This document shows, in pieces, positions 50,455 to 59,097 of a DNA stretch of 64,000 nt. The position numbers and the translations under genes are program-made. This DNA is from Granulosicoccus antarcticus IMCC3135 (GTDB lineage: Bacteria; Pseudomonadota; Gammaproteobacteria; Granulosicoccales; Granulosicoccaceae), in assembly GCF_002215215.1 (NCBI RefSeq), contig NZ_CP018632.1, forward strand, positions 3,406,501 to 3,470,500. The letters are read 5' to 3'. Below the pieces are notes generated by a model that worked only from the letters and a program-made list of their open reading frames with translations, did not search any database and was not told the origin of the DNA. Each line of letters begins with the position of its first letter. Position 1 is the stretch's first letter.

Positions 50455-50742
50455 TTAAGCAAACAGCAAATCATAAGCTTTGCAATACGCTCGGCCTTTA
50501 GGGGCAATCTTCAGAAAAACACCTTTGGCTGGTGCATCTGCAGGTGGAGCGATCTGCACTGCCAATTCTTTTTTGATCAGTGTTTTGTAGGCTGCTGTTA
50601 CCTGAGTAGTAGGCAATGCTGTTAATTCAACAACCTGGCGTTTGGTGCATGGAGCCTTTTTCGCTTGAGCACCAATAGCGTTCAAGACAGCCACCAAGGC
50701 AGTGACATCGTCAAAGTCTAGTTTTTTAGCGGCACGTGGCAT
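50455..50742 (-). CDS. Small winged-helix-like protein
   Basis: 95 residues, not assigned to a named family. A helical region (FDDVTALVAVLNAIGAQAKK), a TKRQVVELTALPTTQVTAAY segment shaped like an HTH, and a basic strand pair (GVFLKIAPKGRAYCKAYDLL) suggest a small winged helix, possibly DNA-binding. Monocistronic. Function unknown. Confidence 0.6.
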   Translation of the reverse strand: MPRAAKKLDFDDVTALVAVLNAIGAQAKKAPCTKRQVVELTALPTTQVTAAYKTLIKKELAVQIAPPADAPAKGVFLKIAPKGRAYCKAYDLLFA

Positions 50743-51460
50743 ATCTGTATATCTCTAGTCAATTAAGTTGGTTACGGGTACAGGAAGTCGCTATTTAAGC
50801 GAGCCTCTATCTGTTGGTTAAAGCCGAAGGCAATAGCTTTGGCGCATATAGTGTCATATTGACGTTCTTAGCGCTTGTTTAAGACATAGATAATATAAAT
50901 TGCAATGACCTTTTTTTCTTCCTGTGCGGCTTGATTCCCGATTGCGCGATCGAAGCGAAGCTGCAATCTGTTTCAGATTTGGGGGGCATTGGATAACGCT
51001 TCTTTAGCTTTGACACTTTAAAAATAGTAGTTTTCAGGCAATCATCGAACTGATATGAAAATTCAGGTGGAATGTTTGAGTGATCGATTTTTAGTGAAAA
51101 ACCATATTTTAGAAAACTTTTGGTTCTGGAGAATAAGTGCTGTGGCTGTCGAAAAAGAATCGCTGTTTCGTCTTTTCAGGGCAGTTGTGGTCACTCGCTG
51201 ATACCACTGCGAACTTACAGAGCGTAAATTGTGTCGCCAGAAATTGATCGCAATCTTTGCTCTGGTGTATTCCTTGGCAATGATGGTGTTCAGCTTTCGT
51301 GTCTCGGTGGATGGCTGGCTGGAGGGTGTGCTGCCTGCCTCCTTGCATTATCCGCTTGCCGGTTTGTTATCTGTTTTTGGATAATGGTTAATCATTTTCG
51401 AGTATATAAATGGATGATAAATGTCGATAGTCTCGCACCATGAACTCAAGGAGACCTGAT
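50743..51460. other. Long AT-rich intergenic region upstream of mmsA
   Basis: About 700 bases. Frames of 70-80 codons exist on both strands (51109-51348 minus, 51231-51443 plus), but they lack ribosome sites and family features and I do not call them. AAGGAG at about 51448 is the mmsA ribosome site. Promoters of both flanking genes should be here; no confident box was found. Confidence 0.5.
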
Positions 51461-52963
51461 ATGAACGACATCGCACATTACATCAATGGTTCGGCCCTCA
51501 GTGGCGATTCCAGTCGCACGCAGCCTGTCTACGATCCGGCGACGGGTGAGACGGAGAAGAACGTGGTTTTGGGATCAGCCGCCGACGTGGATACCGCGGT
51601 CGCAGCAGCCAAGGCTGCCTGGCCAGCCTGGTCCAAGACGCCGGCACTCAGACGTGCCCGTGTACTGGATCGATTCAAATCGATCTTGTGGGAGCGCGCT
51701 GATGAGCTGGCCGGTATTCTGGCCTCTGAGCATGGCAAGACACACGAGGATGCACTGGGTGAAGTGACCCGCGGTCTGGAAGTGGTTGAGTTTGCCACCA
51801 GCGCTCCCAGCTTTCTCAAAGGGGACTTCTCCGAGAACGTAGGAACCGGTGTCGATAGTCACAACATTCGTCAATCACTGGGTGTGTGTGTCGGCATCAC
51901 ACCGTTCAACTTTCCTGCCATGGTGCCCATGTGGATGTTTCCGGTCTCTCTGGCCTGCGGTAACACCTTTATCCTGAAGCCATCCGAGCGGGTGCCATCG
52001 GCTTCTCTGAAAATGGCCGAATGGCTAACCGAAGCGGGTTTGCCGGACGGTGTCTTTAATGTTGTACAAGGCGACAAGGAGGCAGTTGATGCGCTGCTGA
52101 ACCATCGTGACGTCAAGGCCATCAGCTTTGTCGGCTCCACACCGATTGCCAAGTACATCTACACAACGGGTACTAGCAACGGTAAGCGAGTGCAGGCATT
52201 GGGTGGTGCCAAGAACCACGCCATCATCATGCCTGATGCAGATCTGGACATGGCTGCCAATGCACTGATGGGGGCTGCCTACGGTTCAGCAGGTGAACGT
52301 TGCATGGCAATCTCGGTGGCAGTGCCAGTGACCGACGCGGTGGCCGATGCGCTGATCGAAAAGCTGATCCCCAAGATCGAAGCTTTGAGAATTGGGCCCA
52401 CAGGCGACAGTGATTCGGATATGGGACCTCTGGTTACCGCCCAGCACCGTGATCGCGTTAGTGGTTATATCGATGCGGGCGAGGCGGAAGGTGCGAAAGT
52501 GGTTATTGACGGTCGTGGCTTCAAGCAGGACAAGCAGGGTTTTGAAAATGGCTACTACCTGGGTGGCACGTTGCTGGACAATGTCACAGCCGATATGTCG
52601 GTGTGGAAGGATGAAATCTTTGGCCCGGTACTCGCCGTGGTGCGTCGCAACTCCTACCAGGAAGCGCTGGACCTGGTGCACAGCCATGATTTTGCCAACG
52701 GTACTGCCATCTTTACTCGTGATGGTGATACGGCACGCGCTTTTAGTCAGGATGTTGAGGTGGGCATGATTGGTATCAATGTGCCGATTCCTGTGCCGAT
52801 GGCATTCCATAGTTTTGGTGGCTGGAAAGCATCGATCTTTGGTGATCATTCCATGCACGGTATGGAAGGTGTTCGCTTCTATACGCGCATCAAGACAACA
52901 ACGACTCGTTGGCCTGATGGTCAGCGCAGTGATGCTGAGTTTGTGATGCCGACTCTGGGTTGA
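51461..52963 (+). CDS. mmsA: CoA-acylating methylmalonate-semialdehyde dehydrogenase
   Basis: 500 residues from ATG 51461, which follows AAGGAG at 7 bases; a start at 51440 is less likely. Aldehyde dehydrogenase motifs: ITPFNFPAMVPMWMFPVSLA (MmsA-type), FILKPSERVPSA, FVGSTPIAKYIY and the catalytic Cys in GSAGERCMAIS. MmsA/IolA converts methylmalonate or malonate semialdehyde with NAD+ and CoA to propionyl- or acetyl-CoA in valine, thymine, inositol and, in marine bacteria, propionate/acrylate-linked DMSP catabolism. No valine or inositol genes are adjacent. A perfect hairpin follows. Confidence 0.93.
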   Translation: MNDIAHYINGSALSGDSSRTQPVYDPATGETEKNVVLGSAADVDTAVAAAKAAWPAWSKTPALRRARVLDRFKSILWERADELAGILASEHGKTHEDALGEVTRGLEVVEFATSAPSFLKGDFSENVGTGVDSHNIRQSLGVCVGITPFNFPAMVPMWMFPVSLACGNTFILKPSERVPSASLKMAEWLTEAGLPDGVFNVVQGDKEAVDALLNHRDVKAISFVGSTPIAKYIYTTGTSNGKRVQALGGAKNHAIIMPDADLDMAANALMGAAYGSAGERCMAISVAVPVTDAVADALIEKLIPKIEALRIGPTGDSDSDMGPLVTAQHRDRVSGYIDAGEAEGAKVVIDGRGFKQDKQGFENGYYLGGTLLDNVTADMSVWKDEIFGPVLAVVRRNSYQEALDLVHSHDFANGTAIFTRDGDTARAFSQDVEVGMIGINVPIPVPMAFHSFGGWKASIFGDHSMHGMEGVRFYTRIKTTTTRWPDGQRSDAEFVMPTLG

Positions 52964-52970
52964 TCGTCTG

Positions 52971-53011
52971 TTTCCAATCAGCGATACCTGGCTGGTATCG
53001 CTGATTGGAAA
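52971..53011. terminator. Perfect 18-bp hairpin between convergent mmsA and the c-di-GMP gene
   Basis: Arms 52971-52988 and 52994-53011 are perfectly complementary with a 5-base loop; the outer ends supply TTT on one strand and AAA on the other. Bidirectional terminator between convergent genes. Confidence 0.85.
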
Positions 53012-53013
53012 TG

Positions 53014-56000
53014 CTACGAAGGTTTAGAGCAGGTTGTCAAGACGCGTTCGATGTTTGTCAGTACATCATTGGCAGGTTCGGGTCGATGCAATAAAAAGCC
53101 TTGGGCAAAGTCGATCCCGATGGCGCGGACACGTTCAAGAATGGCCGGGCTCCCGACATATTCTGCGACAGTTTTCAGCCCCATGATGTTGGCAACCTCG
53201 ACGAAGCTGCGCACGGCCGCATCGTTCAAAGGATCATCGATCAGACCGGTGATGTACTGACCGTCGATCTTTAGCAGGTCAACTTGCAGCGATTTCAGAT
53301 AGCCAAATGAGGAGGCGCCTGCGCCAAAATCGTCAAGAGCGATGCGTACGCCCAATGCGCGTAGCTGTTCGATGAATTTGGTGGCGTCTGCAATGTTGGT
53401 CACGGCAGCCGTCTCGGTAATCTCCAGGCAGATGGTCTGGCAGATCGTTGCGCCGGCCGATGTCAGCATGTCGATCGCCTGATGATGAAAGACTCGGTCT
53501 CCAATCGACTGGCCCGACAAATTGATGAACAGCATGGTAGGCGATGATTCCCTCGTCGATGCGCACGCCGATGAGCTCAGGAGATCGATGGCACTTCTGA
53601 GCACGTATCGATCAATACGGGTGGCCAGATGGTAGCGTTCAGCCGCTGGCAGAAATTGCCCGGGCAGCACCAGACTGCCATCCACATCGCGCAAGCGAAT
53701 CAGTACTTCGGCGTGCAGGCCACAGGTTTGGAATAGCGGTTCGATGCGCTGTAGATGTAGCTCGAAGCGATTCTCATCGAGCGCCTGTTCAAGTCGAGCA
53801 GCCCATTGCATGTCGCCCTGACGCTCTTGCATCAATTTATCAGTATCGAACCAGAGATGAACTCGATTGCGCCCAGCCTCCTTGGCAGCGTAACAAGAGA
53901 TATCGGCGGCTTGCAGCAGAGCCTGCTTGTCAGGCCAGCGGTTATCCATCGGTACCAGGCCGATACTGGTGCCGATACGAAAACGTTGGCCATCATGGGT
54001 GAATCGGAACTCATCCATGCGATCGCAGATCGCCTGTGCCATATGCAGGGCCTGTTCATCGTCGCAATCGTGAAGAATCACACCGAACTCGTCGCCTCCG
54101 AGGCGCGCCGCAGTATCAGTGTCACGGATCGTTGCAGTCAGCAGTTTTGACATCTGTAGCAGTAGTTCGTCACCGGCAGTATGTCCGCAGGCGTCATTGA
54201 CCAGCTTGAACTGATCCAGATCGATATACATGAGTGCACTGAGACAGTTGTCCTCATGAGCACGATCAAGCGTGTACTGCAGGCGAACCTCGAATTCTGA
54301 GCGATTGATCAGGCCGGTCAGTGCATCATGCGTGGCCCGGTGCATCATTTCCCTGGCCAGGCGGCGCTTTTCGGTGACGTCGTGGAAGACCAGTACCGCA
54401 CCCAGTGTGGTGCCATGCTGGCCATGGATGGGAGCTGCAGAATCTTCGATGCTGATCTCGTGACCGTCACGTGAGATCAGCATTGTGTGGTTGGCCAGCC
54501 CGACGACCTTGTTGAGTGCCAGGCAATTGTCCACCGGACTCTCGATTGCCTGGCGTGTGTCCTCGCGCATGATGTGAAAGACCTGGTCCAGCGGTCGTCC
54601 CTCGGCCTCGCTCGATAGCCACCCGGTAAGCCCTTCGGCGGCGGGGTTCATCCAGGTCACGAGAGCATCAGCATTAGTCGTGATAACTGCGTCTCCGATC
54701 GATTGCAGGGTCACGCGCAGCAATTCATGCTGTTCCGCAAGCTCTGCGGTTAACTGGCGCACATCTGTGACGTCCCAATGCACACCCAGAAGTTTCAACG
54801 CACGGCCTTGTTCATCTCGTGTGACGTGGCCCGATGAGCGCAAATGATGAATACTGCCGTCAGGCCAGATTACGCGATATTCAGCATCGGCTCTGCCTGT
54901 GTCTTCAATGGCAAGCTTCAGATGTTGTTCAGCAATTGGCAGATCTTCAGGATGTACGCACTGAGCCCAGCTTGCGTAGTTCAGGGGGGCGGCGCTGAGG
55001 TCCTGGCCGAACAATGCATACGTTTGCGCGGTCCAAAGCAGGGTGTCGGTGTCGACCTCCCACTCCCAGACACCGATTTTTGCGCTGTTTGTGGCAATGC
55101 TGATGCGCTTGTGCGCATTTTCCAGTGCTCGGCGCTGGGTTACTTGTTGAGTTGCGTCCTGTATGGCACCAAACAATCGGACTGCCTTGCCGTTCGAGAA
55201 CTCGGTACGTCCAACAGCTCGCACCCAGATCGATTCGCCATTGGCACGCCGAAAAGGAAGTTCCAGGTCCCAGGACCGGCCTTCATTGATGGCATGAGCT
55301 ATCGCATCGTGCATGACTGCACGCGCCTCTGGTGCGTAGTAGTTGATCGCATCGTTTATTGAGGGTGCCTCTGTTGAGCTAAGCCCAAAGATGCGAAATG
55401 TCTGTTCTGTCCACTGCATCTTGTCGGCGACGATGTCCAGCTCCCAGCCTCCGACGTCGGCCAACGAGCCGGTTTCGCCCAGCAATTGGCGATTATGTTC
55501 AAGTGCCTGGCTTTGTTTTCGCTGGGCGGAGATATCACAAACAGAACCTATATGACCGAGCCACTCACCGGTCTCACCGATCATCGGGCGCGTCAATGCA
55601 TGTACGTGTAGCACTGTCCCATTATCATGAAGTACCCGAAACTCCATGTCGAAGTTCAATTTTTGTTGAGCGCAGCGCTGCCATTCATCGAATATATGCT
55701 GTCGGTCGTCGGGGTGTAGCGTACGACTCCAGCCGTGTCCATAGGCATCGGTTCGACTCATACCGAAGATTTTCTCCCACAGATCATTGGCGAACGTACA
55801 GGCCCCGCTGGTGTCGGTGCGGAACAGGCCCATCGGTGTACATTCACCCAGTGCACGGAAGTTGGCCGTTGTAATGGCCAGCGTTCTAATGGTCTCGCGA
55901 GTTTCCAGCATCTTTGCCGTGGTTACTGCAAGGTGTCTCAGCATCTGGCGTTGACCGTCGTCCAATTGTTGCGGTTCACGATCAAGAACGCACAGCGCGC

Positions 56001-56394
56001 CAACCTGATGGCCTGAGCTAAGCCGCAATGGTGCGCCAGCGTAAAAGCGCAAGCGCGTCTTGCCAGTGACGAGTGGGTTGTCAAGAAAGCGGGCATCCAT
56101 GGATGCATCCGCAACCTCGAAGACATCAGATCCGGCAATGGTGTGAGCACTGAAGGAGCCTGCCAATGGTGTCTCGGTGACATCAGACATATCGATTGCC
56201 GCCAGTCCCGTTGTCGCCTTCAGCCAGTGTCGATTCTGGTCGAGCAAGGCGATTACGGCAGTGGTAACGCCGCAGGCTAGTGCAGCGGCTTCAACAAGGC
56301 CTGAAAATTCATCATCGTCTGTGTGAGAATCGAGAACATCGAGTGCGCGCAGTGCGTTCAATCGTTCCAACTCATCAGGCAACAATATAGACAT
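53014..56394 (-). CDS. GAF-PAS(x4)-GGDEF-EAL cyclic-di-GMP turnover protein
   Basis: 1126 residues, soluble, no transmembrane helix. An N-terminal GAF domain (~20-165) is followed by four PAS domains (~175-295, 310-425, 435-555, 560-685), several with PAC tails such as LHVHALTRPMIGETGEWLGH. A GGDEF domain (~690-855) has intact LGGDEFGVI, and an EAL domain (~865-1115) begins AEVLIRL instead of EAL but keeps the catalytic Glu, INLSGQ (Asn), LEITETAA (Glu), ALDDFGAG (Asp-Asp), LLKIDGQYI (Lys) and FAQGFLLHRP (Gln). Both cyclase and phosphodiesterase may be active, with the sensors choosing. It could link a cytoplasmic signal to biofilm or adhesin control. Monocistronic. Confidence 0.92.
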   Translation of the reverse strand: MSILLPDELERLNALRALDVLDSHTDDDEFSGLVEAAALACGVTTAVIALLDQNRHWLKATTGLAAIDMSDVTETPLAGSFSAHTIAGSDVFEVADASMDARFLDNPLVTGKTRLRFYAGAPLRLSSGHQVGALCVLDREPQQLDDGQRQMLRHLAVTTAKMLETRETIRTLAITTANFRALGECTPMGLFRTDTSGACTFANDLWEKIFGMSRTDAYGHGWSRTLHPDDRQHIFDEWQRCAQQKLNFDMEFRVLHDNGTVLHVHALTRPMIGETGEWLGHIGSVCDISAQRKQSQALEHNRQLLGETGSLADVGGWELDIVADKMQWTEQTFRIFGLSSTEAPSINDAINYYAPEARAVMHDAIAHAINEGRSWDLELPFRRANGESIWVRAVGRTEFSNGKAVRLFGAIQDATQQVTQRRALENAHKRISIATNSAKIGVWEWEVDTDTLLWTAQTYALFGQDLSAAPLNYASWAQCVHPEDLPIAEQHLKLAIEDTGRADAEYRVIWPDGSIHHLRSSGHVTRDEQGRALKLLGVHWDVTDVRQLTAELAEQHELLRVTLQSIGDAVITTNADALVTWMNPAAEGLTGWLSSEAEGRPLDQVFHIMREDTRQAIESPVDNCLALNKVVGLANHTMLISRDGHEISIEDSAAPIHGQHGTTLGAVLVFHDVTEKRRLAREMMHRATHDALTGLINRSEFEVRLQYTLDRAHEDNCLSALMYIDLDQFKLVNDACGHTAGDELLLQMSKLLTATIRDTDTAARLGGDEFGVILHDCDDEQALHMAQAICDRMDEFRFTHDGQRFRIGTSIGLVPMDNRWPDKQALLQAADISCYAAKEAGRNRVHLWFDTDKLMQERQGDMQWAARLEQALDENRFELHLQRIEPLFQTCGLHAEVLIRLRDVDGSLVLPGQFLPAAERYHLATRIDRYVLRSAIDLLSSSACASTRESSPTMLFINLSGQSIGDRVFHHQAIDMLTSAGATICQTICLEITETAAVTNIADATKFIEQLRALGVRIALDDFGAGASSFGYLKSLQVDLLKIDGQYITGLIDDPLNDAAVRSFVEVANIMGLKTVAEYVGSPAILERVRAIGIDFAQGFLLHRPEPANDVLTNIERVLTTCSKPS

Positions 56395-56888
56395 ACTCAG
56401 GCGCTCAGGTAATTATCGCTGAATGGCATCGGTTGGATGTCGGTGATTGAAGTGGAAAACAACAACATCAGCCCCGTGTTGTTCAATGGCTGGCATTATT
56501 TTGCAATCTCGTTGTTAAAAAGGACGACCATCGTTCGACTCTCCTGAAAAATCCCCGTGAATACTTACATAGTGTAGGGATATTTTCGTTCAGCTCCGAT
56601 GCGTAGCGTTATATTGGCAATCTACTCGAGTGGTTAACATGGAGCCAATAGCGGTGTAACTACAACTCCGTCTCTGAGGGATCCCAATACACTGACACTC
56701 CAGCGTTTTCTATCCAACTCTGGCTCAGAACAGGATCGCTACGCGGGATGAACTCAGAACCCGCTGCCGGGTACGATTGGAAAAACCTGACTTGGTCAAG
56801 TTTATTCAGTATTTTTCGGCTAGTATTAATATTGCAGTCAAGCTCGCACACGCAAGTTTGAGGTTGGCAATCCGGAGCCGTATCAACA
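56395..56888. other. Divergent intergenic region upstream of the c-di-GMP and lipoprotein genes
   Basis: 494 bases without a supported gene; a 63-codon minus frame at 56660-56851 shows no family features. An imperfect AAAATCCC/GGGATATTTT inverted repeat lies at about 56548-56586 and an AT-rich stretch at 56810-56835 could hold a promoter for the lipoprotein. Confidence 0.45.
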
Positions 56889-57485
56889 GTGACTCAAAGT
56901 CGAATACAGAATCATCGTCGCCGCACTTGCCTGGCAGTGGCGATCTTGTCAAGTTGTGTGCTGGCGAGTTGCTCCACACGGCAGGTGTCACGCACACTTG
57001 AAGGCTCGACTGCTCAGCGACTTGTGACCTACAGTCTTGATCAGTTCATTGGAGAGCTGGCAGAGCAACCTGAAATCTCGGTGATGAAAGGCAAGACAGT
57101 CCACCTGGGTGTCTATTTCGTCAAAGATCACCCTTTAATGGATTACGCGACGCGTTTGATTACCGCGCGGCTGAATCTGGTTCATGGTATCAAGGTGGCA
57201 GCACCGGCAGACACGTCAGAGTTCGAGCTTGATGTGTTTTTCAACTCCATGGGTACAGACAGCGATGACTTCGGCTTATCAGTGCCAACATTCGGGTTGG
57301 TGCCCACTTCTGATTCCATCAATATTCTGGCGCTTGACATGTACCACGGGATTACCGAAGGCTACGCTATTGTCAAATCGACTGACGATGGCGTTATCCA
57401 GCAAACCGAGCGCGTGCTTGCCCGTATTCGCAGAGATAATGTGTCTACGCCTATCATTGATTTTCCGTTGAACCAGCTGGAGTGA
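56889..57485 (+). CDS. Small lipoprotein, possibly DUF6655-like
   Basis: 198 residues from GTG 56889. A basic N-terminus and lipobox VLASC place the lipidated Cys at 28. The mature domain (STAQRLVTYSLDQFIGELAE, then GKTVHLGVYFV, VPTFGLVPTSDSINILALDM) resembles a group of proteobacterial lipoproteins annotated DUF6655, but I am not certain of that match. Asp258-type Asp-rich repeats are absent. Location is outer or inner membrane, facing the periplasm; function unknown. Confidence 0.65.
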   Translation: MTQSRIQNHRRRTCLAVAILSSCVLASCSTRQVSRTLEGSTAQRLVTYSLDQFIGELAEQPEISVMKGKTVHLGVYFVKDHPLMDYATRLITARLNLVHGIKVAAPADTSEFELDVFFNSMGTDSDDFGLSVPTFGLVPTSDSINILALDMYHGITEGYAIVKSTDDGVIQQTERVLARIRRDNVSTPIIDFPLNQLE

Positions 57486-57660
57486 AGCGTGAGCGCGATC
57501 ACAGTGAGCCCGGGTCATACCCATGGCTCGCTGTTGTCGACTGCGACCAGCGCACATAGAGCAAAGTAGAGCCTACGTACGGGACCTGTATGGCCGATAT
57601 CGTTAGCGTCAGCCGAGTTTGAAGGCTTGACGAATCAACGATAGCGCCCATACCGGATAG

Positions 57661-59094
57661 TTGAAACTCGTGAAACTTGCTGATTTCCCCATACTGCTTC
57701 CCATTGTCTGTCTGGTCATGGCATTGCCATTGTCAAACGCTCTGGCAGATTCAAATCAAGTCTATCTTGAGGAGAATGGTTATATCCACTTTGAAGCAGA
57801 AGATGCTGATCTGCAGGGAGAGTGGGAGAAAAATGCAACTCTAGCCGGCCATACAGGCAGCGGTTACCTGGAATGGGCAGGAGCAGATTACTTTTCTGAA
57901 GACACCGCAGGCGAAGGCACAACCACATATCATTTCACTATAGAGACTGCTGGCAACTATGAGTTTCGCTGGCGTAGCAGAATTGCCAAGGGTGATAGCA
58001 ATACTGAGTCAAATGACTCATGGCTGCGTTTTGACACGGGCGACAATGTCCCGGGTGAAGAGCCACTCTATGGGTGGACGAAAGTGTATATGGGCGAATC
58101 GAACGTATGGTCGTGGAGCGCGCGTACGGTTGACCAGCAAGCCAGGAACGTCCGGCAATATCTGTCAGAGGGTGAGCACACCTTAGCCATCTCGGGCCGT
58201 TCTTATGGCCATGCCATCGATAGAATTGCCCTGTATCGTTACGCGGACGTCAGTTTTGATCCTGGTTTGAACGATACGCTGCCGCTGTCGCGTTATCAGC
58301 TGGCGGATGGAACAACAATAGATCCTAATCCAATCGTCTATTCAAATATCCCGGAGCCCGAAACCACGGAGCCGGTACCTTTGGATCGATTGAATGTCGA
58401 CTATATAACTGTTGCCAGTAATGCCCAAAGCGAAACATCTTGTCAGGGCAACACACTGAGGCTATCACTGGCTGAGGCGGCAAGCGTCAGCATTGGGAAT
58501 GCGGCAGGTCAGTACAATACAGATGAGCTTGTGCTAATCGCGGATTCTCAACAAGTACTACTCTCATATGATTTGTCTGAGGTGCCTGTGTTTTCTACCG
58601 CATCGCTACACTACTCAACCGGTGCAGAGGCAAGTAACGGTTCCATGACGATACATTTAGGGTCGCATAACAACTGGCCTGATGGAGAATCTGCCGAGGC
58701 ACCCAGTGCACAGGTATTGATCGCGGATGCGCAGGGCGGCTGGGAAGCCGACAAGCGATATGGCACGAATCTGGACGCAACTCTGTTACCACGTGAAATG
58801 ACAACCATCATCCTGTCCGCAACGACAGGTAGCGAATCACTCGCACTTATGCAAGCCTCAGATGACATCACAGCGCCTGAGCTGGTGTTGACAGGTGACA
58901 GCTCGTTTTGCAGCACATGGGAAGCTGGTCTTGGTACAGGAGCGGTAGATAACGAAACCACTGATGAGGTGGAATCAGAAAAGAGTGAGGAAAATGCCGA
59001 GGGTCAGAGTGAGAGTAAAAAATCGGGCGGTGGTGGTGTGATGTACTGGTTGTCAGCGTGGTTGCTTGTTGCGTTCAGAAGAAGGCGCGTTTAA
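57661..59094 (+). CDS. Carbohydrate-binding-like secreted protein with GlyGly-CTERM anchor
   Basis: 477 residues from TTG 57661 (GTG 57670 is an alternative; neither has a strong ribosome site). Signal peptide ILLPIVCLVMALPLSNALA. Residues ~35-195 form a beta-sandwich resembling CBM-type modules (IHFEAEDADLQGEWEKNATL, NYEFRWRSRIAKGDSNTESN, EHTLAISGRSYGHAIDRIAL). A second region at ~245-420 resembles a DNRLRE- or fibre-like domain. The C-terminus is an acidic linker (ESEKSEENAEGQSESKKSGG), then GGGG, a hydrophobic helix and RRRR, matching GlyGly-CTERM tags cut by rhombosortase. Probably surface-exposed or secreted, glycan-binding. No rhombosortase gene in the window. Confidence 0.72.
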   Translation: MKLVKLADFPILLPIVCLVMALPLSNALADSNQVYLEENGYIHFEAEDADLQGEWEKNATLAGHTGSGYLEWAGADYFSEDTAGEGTTTYHFTIETAGNYEFRWRSRIAKGDSNTESNDSWLRFDTGDNVPGEEPLYGWTKVYMGESNVWSWSARTVDQQARNVRQYLSEGEHTLAISGRSYGHAIDRIALYRYADVSFDPGLNDTLPLSRYQLADGTTIDPNPIVYSNIPEPETTEPVPLDRLNVDYITVASNAQSETSCQGNTLRLSLAEAASVSIGNAAGQYNTDELVLIADSQQVLLSYDLSEVPVFSTASLHYSTGAEASNGSMTIHLGSHNNWPDGESAEAPSAQVLIADAQGGWEADKRYGTNLDATLLPREMTTIILSATTGSESLALMQASDDITAPELVLTGDSSFCSTWEAGLGTGAVDNETTDEVESEKSEENAEGQSESKKSGGGGVMYWLSAWLLVAFRRRRV

Positions 59095-59097
59095 TGC

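Noticed and set aside
51109-51443. Small overlapping frames upstream of mmsA
   Set aside because: Opposite-strand frames of 70-80 codons with no ribosome sites; Cys- and Trp-rich composition suggests chance.
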